Source: Treponema sp. (GTDB lineage: Bacteria; Spirochaetota; Spirochaetia; Treponematales; Breznakiellaceae). Taken from it: a DNA stretch of 12,715 bases. The notes beneath the pieces are model-generated. The model saw only the letters and a program-made list of their open reading frames with translations, had not been told where the DNA came from and ran no database searches. Both the position numbers and the translations under genes were made by a program. The stretch is taken from NCBI GenBank assembly GCA_031257595.1, contig JAIROH010000021.1, positions 1-12,715 on the forward strand, given 5' to 3'. This document shows, piece after piece, positions 6,980 to 12,715 of this stretch. Every line of letters starts with the position of its first letter. Within the stretch, counting starts at the first letter, position 1.

Positions 6980-7993
6980 TTATCTGTTTCCCCTGGGGGT
7001 TTTTACCGAAGCAAGATACTCGATAACCGCAAGGCCGTCCCGGGCGGAAGATCGGGGCTGAAGCGAAGGGTTTTTAACGCAGGAAACCGCGTCCGCGATC
7101 ATATTGGCAAAGAAGCCGGTTTTGCCCGTAAACGTTTCGCCGGTTTTTTCCAGGGAACGGAAGTTTTCCGCATAGGAACTTGGCGCGCTTTCCCAGACTT
7201 CATAGACCCCGTTGCCGATGCGAAGCCTGCCCCGGCTAAAGGAAAATTCAATCTCAAACACCAGGTGATCCCGTCCCGCCCCCGCTTCAATTACACAGGG
7301 TATTCCCCCGGCTTTGTCTCCGGCGCCGGAACCGTCAAGCGATCCGAGCAGCCATGCCGTTCCTTCCCCGCCCGAAAGATCGGCGCCCCATGCCAGTCGA
7401 TGCCGTATCCCGGCGCCGCTTAAAAAAACAATGGCGTCGACAAGGTGCGTTCCGTCATGCCAGAGCACATCAATAAGCCGCCGGCTTTTTCCAAAATAGA
7501 GAAGCGCCCGCACCGAAAGCAGATTCCCCAGCCGCTTTTCACCAATGACGGCCCTGGCCCTGAGGTAATTCTCTGAATAGCGCCGTTCGTGGTTTACCAG
7601 CACCCTGAAGTTTTTCCCCTGGGTAAGGGAAACAATGCTCCGGGCATTCTTGACGGTATCCGCCAGGGGCTTTTCGCAGATCACCAGCGGTACGCCCGCG
7701 GAAGCGGCGATACGGCAGTATTCGGCATGGCTGTCGGGATTTGTGGCGACAACCAGTATCTGGGGGCGCTGTTCCCTGAGCATAAGCCGCGCGTCTGAAT
7801 AGACTCCCGCATTCCAGCGTTTGGCAAACAGATCGCGCCGTTTCCCGTCGGTATCCATGCCGGCGGTCAAAACACAGTCGGGGTTCGCGCTCAAGGCCCC
7901 CGCGTGGGTACAGGGTTTTTCCCGCAGCGGATCATCTTCCAGCAGGCTTGCGATACGCCCCAGCCCGATAATCGCGGCTTTTATCTTATCCAT
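6980..7993 (-). CDS. Gfo/Idh/MocA-family oxidoreductase
   Basis: A 337-aa NAD(P)-dependent dehydrogenase, usually acting on sugars, inositols or amino-sugar derivatives. The N-terminal Rossmann strand AAIIGLGRIASLL is at 6-18, and the cofactor-site CEKPLA motif at 106-111 carries the conserved lysine. NHERRYSENY is at 134-143. The conserved GTHLVD is at 181-186, whose His corresponds to the catalytic region of the family. GGGGTG lies a few bases before the ATG. It is last in the minus-strand operon, 30 bases after nagA. The substrate cannot be read from the sequence; context suggests a sugar or amino-sugar derivative. Confidence 0.85.
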   Translation of the reverse strand: MDKIKAAIIGLGRIASLLEDDPLREKPCTHAGALSANPDCVLTAGMDTDGKRRDLFAKRWNAGVYSDARLMLREQRPQILVVATNPDSHAEYCRIAASAGVPLVICEKPLADTVKNARSIVSLTQGKNFRVLVNHERRYSENYLRARAVIGEKRLGNLLSVRALLYFGKSRRLIDVLWHDGTHLVDAIVFLSGAGIRHRLAWGADLSGGEGTAWLLGSLDGSGAGDKAGGIPCVIEAGAGRDHLVFEIEFSFSRGRLRIGNGVYEVWESAPSSYAENFRSLEKTGETFTGKTGFFANMIADAVSCVKNPSLQPRSSARDGLAVIEYLASVKTPRGNR

Positions 7994-8023
7994 GGTTTAT
8001 CACCCCGCTTTTGACAAGATTGT

Positions 8024-9211
8024 TCACTGCCGGTACCGGTCATAGCGGGAACTTGTCCAAAGGATCTTTCCGTTTACCATGGTTAACATCGTATCGTAAT
8101 TGTCGTCAAAAACGGCAATATCCGCCTTTTTGCCCGGTTTAATGCTGCCGATTTCTCCAAAACGGTCCAGCAGTTTTGCGGGGTTTACACAGGCCATCTC
8201 TACCAGCTCGTTATCACCGGAACGGGAAATTTCGCGCATGTTCCGCACGGCTTCATTCATCCCGATAACGCTGCCGGCGATACGGCCGGTATCTTTTACA
8301 AAAGCCCTGCCGTCCCTTTTGATCGCTTCAAGGCCGCTGAACATGAAAGGGCCGTCGGACATGGATTTTCCGGGCATGGCGTCGGTTACCAGGATTATCC
8401 GTTTGCTGGTTAAAACGCCGTAGCTAAAGTTCAAAACCCGTCCGGTAACATGAACGGTATCGGCAACAAGTTCCGTAAAACCACGGGGGTCGGTAAGTCC
8501 CGCGGTAACCACCCCTTCGTTACGGTGATGATGGGGAGACATGGCGTTGTAGAAATGCGTATAGCCGGACGCGCCCTGATCCAGGGCTTCCAGCGCTTCG
8601 GCGCAGGTGGCCGCGCTGTGACCTATCATCATTTTTACCCGGTTCTTTTTCCCGGCGCGTATAAGTTCCCCGGAACCTTCATAAGACGGCGAAAAGGTCA
8701 TGACCGAGAGGGCGCCCGCTGCCGCCCGTACCATTTCTTCCATTTCCCGAATATCGGGCTTTCGTATATAGCGCTCGTCCATCAGGGCTTTGTATTCCTT
8801 TGAGATAAAGGGCCCTTCGTTATGAATCCCCAAAAAACGCGCGCCGCACCGGGGCGTTTTGGCGTTGCCCAAAGCCTCCAAAACTTCCAGGTTCTTTTTA
8901 TGGCTCAATACGGTTAACGACGCAATGTACGCGGTAACCCCGTCTTTGATTACATCATCGGAAACGGCATCCACCGCTTCCTGGGCGCCCCCGGTAAAAT
9001 CCCTGCCCATGGCGCCGTGGATATGAATGTCGATCATGCCGGGGAATACCTTTAAGCCGTCCAGGTCAATGGTGATGTACGAGCCTTTTTTCCAGGACGG
9101 AGCCTGGTTAAGGGAAAGGATGGTATCGTCCTCGATATAGAGATCGGCCGCCTGATACGCCGTGGTTTCATCACAAAAAAGATCCGCGCCGCGAAGCAAA
9201 AAACGGTTCAT
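8024..9211 (-). CDS. nagA: N-acetylglucosamine-6-phosphate deacetylase (divergent)
   Basis: A 395-aa amidohydrolase that would remove acetate from GlcNAc-6-phosphate, the step before deamination to fructose-6-phosphate. Visible active-site features: DIHIHG at 61-66, HNEGPF at 130-135 (metal-binding E132), GHS at 197-199 (H198) and THFYNAM at 218-224 (H219, N222). Also DTVH at 251-254 (H254), TDA at 276-278 (catalytic D277), and a C-terminal GSIKPGKKADIAVFD. Several differ from the usual HLEGP, THLFNAM and DGxH forms, so substrate range may differ. Start ATG overlaps the deoC stop (ATGA). AGGAGG ends only one base before it, so reading probably depends on coupling. No nagB is present in the window. 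Confidence 0.85.
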   Translation of the reverse strand: MNRFLLRGADLFCDETTAYQAADLYIEDDTILSLNQAPSWKKGSYITIDLDGLKVFPGMIDIHIHGAMGRDFTGGAQEAVDAVSDDVIKDGVTAYIASLTVLSHKKNLEVLEALGNAKTPRCGARFLGIHNEGPFISKEYKALMDERYIRKPDIREMEEMVRAAAGALSVMTFSPSYEGSGELIRAGKKNRVKMMIGHSAATCAEALEALDQGASGYTHFYNAMSPHHHRNEGVVTAGLTDPRGFTELVADTVHVTGRVLNFSYGVLTSKRIILVTDAMPGKSMSDGPFMFSGLEAIKRDGRAFVKDTGRIAGSVIGMNEAVRNMREISRSGDNELVEMACVNPAKLLDRFGEIGSIKPGKKADIAVFDDNYDTMLTMVNGKILWTSSRYDRYRQ

Positions 9212-9876
9212 GCCTCCTGTTGCAGCTCCCCGGCTATCCTTACCCCGGCGCTGGTACCGAGCCGATCCGCTCCCGCGGAAATCATCGCCCGCGCCTCCGC
9301 AAGGCTGCGTATCCCCCCGGCGGCTTTGATTCTCATGGTCGGGCCGACGCTTGCCCGCATGAGGGCTACATTTTCCGTTGTCGCGCCGGCGCCGGAAAAA
9401 CCGGTGGATGTTTTAACAAAGTCCGCGCCGGCTTCTTCGGCGATTTTGCAGGCGGCCGCTATCTGCGCTTTTGACAAAAGGGCGGTTTCCAGAATGACTT
9501 TGCATATACGGTGAAAATGGTGACAGCAGTCAACTACTCCCTTGATCTCCTGATAAACGTAGTTTTCATCCCCGTCTATGAGTTTTCCGATATTGATCAC
9601 CATATCAATCTCGTCGGCGCCCGCCCCGATACAGTGTTCGCATTCGGCGATTTTGGTTTCCTGCAAAGATTGACCCAGGGGAAAACCTACCGCGGCGTCT
9701 ACCAGAACTCCGGTTCCTTTAAGCCGCTCCCCGCAATACTCCGTCCAGCAGGGATTTATCGCCACAAGACCGAATCCGTACTCCACGGCTTCGGCGCATA
9801 GTTTTGCCATGTCTTCCCGGCGGGCGTCGGGCTTTAACAGCGTATGTTCAATTTTGGAAAGAATGTTGTCATCCAT
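9208..9876 (-). CDS. deoC: Deoxyribose-phosphate aldolase
   Basis: A 222-aa class I aldolase that splits 2-deoxyribose-5-phosphate into glyceraldehyde-3-phosphate and acetaldehyde in deoxynucleoside breakdown. The key residues are present: EIDMVINIG at 89-97 (D91), the Schiff-base lysine K155 in VKTSTGF, and K184 in IKAAGGIR. The phosphate-binding RLGTSAGV is at 205-212. Length is typical. AGGAG lies eight bases before the ATG. It overlaps nagA by four bases and follows the sensor gene by 38 bases, so the three are likely on one mRNA. Pairing with nagA is less common than with nucleoside phosphorylase genes. Confidence 0.95.
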   Translation of the reverse strand: MDDNILSKIEHTLLKPDARREDMAKLCAEAVEYGFGLVAINPCWTEYCGERLKGTGVLVDAAVGFPLGQSLQETKIAECEHCIGAGADEIDMVINIGKLIDGDENYVYQEIKGVVDCCHHFHRICKVILETALLSKAQIAAACKIAEEAGADFVKTSTGFSGAGATTENVALMRASVGPTMRIKAAGGIRSLAEARAMISAGADRLGTSAGVRIAGELQQEA

Positions 9877-9914
9877 GGTTTACGCTCCTGCTGTGTTTTA
9901 TGATACGGCTTTCC

Positions 9915-11138
9915 TCACACGGGCAGCATCTTTCCGCCGGAATCCAGTTCCGCCAGGCGTTTCTGCAATTTTTTCTCGTCCGTAACATCCTGAATGTTTC
10001 CCAGGACAAAAAGTCTGCCCTGGCCCCGGTCTACGGGAACAAAATTACACCGCAGTATCTTTTCTTCCTTTGTTTCGGGACTGATATACACCAGTTCCTG
10101 AACAGGATTCAAATTCTCAAGCATTTTTTCGGTAAGTTTGCGGTCAAAAACCACGGAACGGTTAAAAAGAAGCACAAAATATTCAATCATGCTGGTTATT
10201 TCACTTTGTTTAACGCCGGGGGATATTATATCGGTAAACTTTTTTCCCCGCGGATCTTTTATCCCCAATACGGTCTCGAGAAATTTGGAATGCTGATCCT
10301 GAATGATAAAGTCCTTGTCCATGAAAAAGAGGCCCACTTTAAGGGCGTCTTTCATCGCGGCAATAGTGTCCCGTTCGTCTTTCAGCTCCACCGAGGCGGC
10401 TTCGGCGGCGTCTTTCAGCTCCTGGAGGCGCCGGTTTTGCCTGCTGACCCCGTTAACCAGATACAGATACGCGATAAAGCCGGCAATGATAAACACCGTG
10501 GATATGATTAACTGACGTATCATCCGGGCCAATAACTGTCCCGATATATCCACCACTTTGAAATCGCAGCCGATGACTCCCACAGCCTTGCCCGAAGAAT
10601 TCAAAACGGCCCTGTACGTTGAAACCGTAAAACCCCACTGGGAATCGTGATCCACCCTGCTGACATATTCCGTTTTCGCATCCATGGCCTGCAAAATCGG
10701 TTTTATATAACCCGAAATATCCTCTTCGGCGCCAAGGGGTGAAAAATATTCCGCGTCCGGGGGGCCGCTGCCGTCGACAATGTAGCGAAAAACGGCGCCT
10801 TCCGCCGGCGCCATGGTATACAGATAAAGGCATTCCGATTTTTCCTTGACGGCCAGCATGGCAAGCCGGATTCGCTCGTACCAGGGATCTTCGGGATCGA
10901 GGCTGATACACAGAGCCTCGAAAGCGTCCCCGTCAATGACGGCGGCGGTATCCCTTACAATGGGAATCCCCAGCTTGTCGGCAATAATCTCGGTTATTCC
11001 CACAAGTTGCTGTACGGAGGTAATAACAACGACCGAAAAAACAGCAACGATAAAAAGAATGAAAAACAGGGTAAACCGGGATTTTAGCGACCATGCTTTT
11101 TTTTCCTTTGTTTCACCGTCGACGGGTACATCACGCAT
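9915..11138 (-). CDS. Membrane sensor with Cache-like and PAS domains, no output domain
   Basis: A 407-aa membrane protein. The start at 11138 is chosen over an upstream one at 11234 because AGGAG lies seven bases before it and a promoter lies between. Transmembrane segments are at about 22-46 and 208-229. The region between them (50-205) is extracytoplasmic and Cache-like (WGFTVSTYRAVLN... GKAVGVIGCDF). A coiled coil follows (230-262, RQNRRLQELKDAAEAA), then a PAS-type domain (266-385, GLFFMDKDFIIQDQHSKFLE). It ends at NIQDVTDEKKLQKRLAEL plus a short tail. That tail is the usual link to a kinase, Hpt or GGDEF module, but the stop comes directly after. It could be a naturally short signal relay or a truncated paralogue. 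It is first gene of the deoC-nagA operon. Confidence 0.8.
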   Translation of the reverse strand: MRDVPVDGETKEKKAWSLKSRFTLFFILFIVAVFSVVVITSVQQLVGITEIIADKLGIPIVRDTAAVIDGDAFEALCISLDPEDPWYERIRLAMLAVKEKSECLYLYTMAPAEGAVFRYIVDGSGPPDAEYFSPLGAEEDISGYIKPILQAMDAKTEYVSRVDHDSQWGFTVSTYRAVLNSSGKAVGVIGCDFKVVDISGQLLARMIRQLIISTVFIIAGFIAYLYLVNGVSRQNRRLQELKDAAEAASVELKDERDTIAAMKDALKVGLFFMDKDFIIQDQHSKFLETVLGIKDPRGKKFTDIISPGVKQSEITSMIEYFVLLFNRSVVFDRKLTEKMLENLNPVQELVYISPETKEEKILRCNFVPVDRGQGRLFVLGNIQDVTDEKKLQKRLAELDSGGKMLPV

Positions 11139-11155
11139 TTTATGTCTCCTATGCT

Positions 11156-11188
11156 GAGAATATTCTCTGAGTAATCTGAATTTGTCAA
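11156..11188 (-). promoter_or_regulatory. Promoter and possible operator of the sensor-deoC-nagA operon
   Basis: On the minus strand TTGACA (11188-11183) and AATATT (11164-11159) are 18 bases apart. The -10 sits inside a perfect 12-bp palindrome, GAGAATATTCTC (11156-11167), a position where a bound repressor would block transcription. Predicted start is near 11152, a few bases before the AGGAG (11150-11146) of the sensor gene. Confidence 0.5.
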
Positions 11189-11248
11189 GGAAAATCGCGA
11201 TGCCCGCCTGCCTCACGGTTGGTCCGAATAGCAACGGCGCATTCTTTT

Positions 11249-11257
11249 TGTTATACT
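11249..11257 (+). promoter_or_regulatory. Extended -10 promoter of the M20 gene
   Basis: TGTTATACT combines the TGn extension with TATACT at 11252-11257. No good -35 is seen at the right distance (TAGCAA at 11229-11234). The start would be at about 11264, the A of the ATG itself, so the mRNA is probably leaderless. Confidence 0.5.
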
Positions 11258-11263
11258 GCGATT

Positions 11264-12505
11264 ATGAATGAGAAGATTTTTTCATGGATTGACAACGCCG
11301 AGGCGCTGGTCGTAGAGCTTGAGACGGAACTTTGCAAACGTCCGGCTGTTTCACCCCAAACCGGGGGTGAGGGGGAACTGGACAAGGCCCTGTACCTGGA
11401 AGGCTGGCTTAACGCCAACGGTTTCGGCTTCGAGCGGATCGACATAGCCGACGCGCGGGCAAAAAACGGCGTCCGGCCCAATATTGTGGTGAGCCTGGGC
11501 CCGGCGTCCGGCGGCCGCTGTTTCTGGATTATGAGCCACCTTGACGTTGTGCCGCCCGGCGAACGGAGCCTTTGGGAAAACGATCCGTGGACCGTGATCC
11601 GCAGGGACGATGGTCCGCTGGGGCCGAGGCTTATCGGGCGGGGCGTGGAAGACAACCAGCAGGGCCTGGTATCCTCGCTGATTGCCGCCATGGCGCTCAA
11701 GGCCGCGGGGCAAATCCCGCCGCTTCCGGTAAAACTTCTGTTCTGCGCCGACGAAGAATGCGGCAGCGCCTACGGCATAGACGCCCTTATGAAAAAACGC
11801 CCGGACCTTTTCGGGAAAAACGACCTTGTCCTTATTCCCGATGGAGGGGACGCCAAAGGCGAAACAATTGAAATTGCCGAAAAAAACTGTCTGTGGATGG
11901 AATTTACCACCAAGGGGCTTCAGGCCCACGGTTCCAGGCCCGATTTGGGGGCCAACGCACATCTGGCCGGCGCCGAGCTTGCCGTGCGGCTTCACTACGA
12001 ACTTTCCGAAAAATTAAACGCCCATGATCCGCTTTTCGAGCCGGATTATTCGACGATCCAGCCTACCCGGAAGAACGGCAACGTTCCGAACATCAACACG
12101 ATACCCGGCGAAGACGTTTTTTCGATGGACATGAGGATACTGCCCCAATACCCGATCAAAACCGTTTTGGCCGAAGTCGACAGGATAAAAGGCGAAATCG
12201 AAGCGAAACACAAGGTCAAAATAAGCTACAGTACCCCCCAGGCCATGGAGTCAAAGGCTACGCCCGCCGATTCGCCGCTGGTGGCAATGCTTTCCCGGGC
12301 GGTGGGAGAAGTTTACGGGATCAAGACCAGGCCCGTAGGCATAGGCGGCGGTACCGTCGGGGCCTTTCTTCGCAACGAAGGGATCCACTGCGCCGTCTGG
12401 AGCCGCATGGACGACACGGCCCATCAGCCCAACGAATACGCCCTTATCGCCAACATCCTCGGCGATGCCAAGATCATGGCGCTTCTAATGATGGAGACGG
12501 CGTAA
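11264..12505 (+). CDS. M20-family metallopeptidase / deacylase
   Basis: A 413-aa zinc hydrolase of the ArgE/DapE/carboxypeptidase G2 group. Metal and catalytic residues are visible: SHLDVVP at 91-97 (H92, D94), GRGVEDNQQG at 125-134 (D130), the EE pair at 164-165, D193 in IPDGG, and a C-terminal histidine H387 in HQPNEY. Residues 215-330 form the lid/dimerisation domain with its AHGS motif (221-224). It cleaves a peptide or N-acyl amino-acid bond in the cytoplasm; no signal peptide is seen. The exact substrate (dipeptide, succinyl-DAP, acyl-ornithine) cannot be told; the GRGVEDNQQG variant differs from classic DapE. ATG 11264 lies seven bases after an extended -10. It is transcribed away from the sensor operon and followed nine bases later by the palindromic repeat. 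Confidence 0.9.
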   Translation: MNEKIFSWIDNAEALVVELETELCKRPAVSPQTGGEGELDKALYLEGWLNANGFGFERIDIADARAKNGVRPNIVVSLGPASGGRCFWIMSHLDVVPPGERSLWENDPWTVIRRDDGPLGPRLIGRGVEDNQQGLVSSLIAAMALKAAGQIPPLPVKLLFCADEECGSAYGIDALMKKRPDLFGKNDLVLIPDGGDAKGETIEIAEKNCLWMEFTTKGLQAHGSRPDLGANAHLAGAELAVRLHYELSEKLNAHDPLFEPDYSTIQPTRKNGNVPNINTIPGEDVFSMDMRILPQYPIKTVLAEVDRIKGEIEAKHKVKISYSTPQAMESKATPADSPLVAMLSRAVGEVYGIKTRPVGIGGGTVGAFLRNEGIHCAVWSRMDDTAHQPNEYALIANILGDAKIMALLMMETA

Positions 12506-12511
12506 TCCGTT

Positions 12512-12593
12512 CTAGGAGCCTGTTGCGCTTGTGGATATTTTTGCATATTTATGCAAAAATATCCCGATTTACGGGCTCCTTTGGCAGTTTGCA
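12512..12593. repeat. Palindromic repeat, one-armed copy
   Basis: It matches 5713-5793 apart from a few substitutions and one indel. AGGAGCC (12514-12520) pairs with GGCTCCT (12574-12580), and the inner hairpin is a perfect stem with a smaller loop (CATATTTATG core). Loop bases differ between copies while the stem is intact, pointing to conservation of structure. The right arm is missing: the sequence passes straight from GCAGTTTGCA to AGG. It lies nine bases after the M20 stop and may serve as its transcript end. Confidence 0.8.
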
Positions 12594-12715
12594 AGGCAAT
12601 GTCAACAAGTTAAGCCTCCGGGGTCAACAATTTGATTTGTGATTATGGTGAAACTTTACCTTCCGGGGTATCTTTCTCGGTACATGCCGGTTTGGCCGTA
12701 TCGGGATGAGGCGGC
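12594..12715. other. Unassigned right edge
   Basis: No gene is certain here. On the plus strand an ATG at 12645 (MVKLYLPGYLSRYMPVWPYR) stays open to the edge but has no ribosome-binding site or clear promoter. On the minus strand, two frames enter from the edge and stop near 12646 and 12659 (e.g. PPHPDTAKPACTEKDTPEGK). Either could be the end of a convergent gene. GTCAACAA occurs twice (about 12601-12608 and 12623-12630). CCTCCGGGGT and CCTTCCGGGGT recur about 46 bases apart. Confidence 0.35.

Noticed and set aside
9804..10511. 235-aa plus-strand open frame
   Set aside because: Antisense to the sensor gene, which has clear membrane and PAS features and a ribosome-binding site.
11139..11234. 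32-residue upstream extension of the sensor
   Set aside because: It would start within the divergent promoter region and lacks a ribosome-binding site; AGGAG stands before the ATG at 11138.

Overview
The window looks like a chromosomal segment from a GC-rich spirochaete of the Treponema group, possibly a gut treponeme. This is inference. It rests on an XPB-type helicase (known from Treponema pallidum) followed by a helicase-associated protein and a NYN nuclease, and on a Cache/PAS sensor style I associate with treponemes. No rRNA or other direct marker is present.

Layout, left to right. (1) 1-244 is the 3' part of a BrnA-like antitoxin gene cut by the window edge. (2) 245-600 has no credible gene. 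It is rich in short hairpins, begins with a hairpin like the right ends of IS200/IS605 elements, and carries a 19-bp copy of the 3' end of the neighbouring tRNA gene, as integrated elements leave behind. (3) 601-671 (minus) is tRNA-Gly(CCC) with a good promoter. (4) 818-5565 (plus) is a three-gene unit: XPB-family helicase, a 744-aa helicase-associated partner (4-base overlap), and a NYN-OST-HTH/LOTUS ribonuclease (33 bases later). (5) 5713-5860 is a two-armed palindromic repeat, seen again with one arm at 12512-12593. (6) 5903-6886 (plus) is galE, convergent with the next block across a strong hairpin. (7) 11138 down to 6980 (minus) is a likely four-gene operon: membrane Cache-PAS sensor without an output domain, deoC, nagA, and a Gfo/Idh oxidoreductase. 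(8) 11264-12505 (plus) is an M20 metallopeptidase, divergent from the operon. (9) The last ~120 bases are unassigned.

The plus-strand block at 818-5565 appears to be a nucleic-acid handling unit: a DNA translocase, a partner carrying a domain like the helicase's own N-terminal domain, and an RNA-binding nuclease. The minus-strand operon looks like catabolism of amino sugars and deoxynucleosides, with a sensor as first gene. Several promoters (galE, M20, helicase) lie so close to the start codon that the mRNAs would have almost no leader.

The most interesting items are the helicase/partner/NYN-LOTUS cassette, the palindromic repeat with its apparent deletion derivative, the tRNA-Gly 3'-end duplication, the near-perfect 19-bp palindrome inside the partner gene, and the output-less sensor heading a sugar operon.
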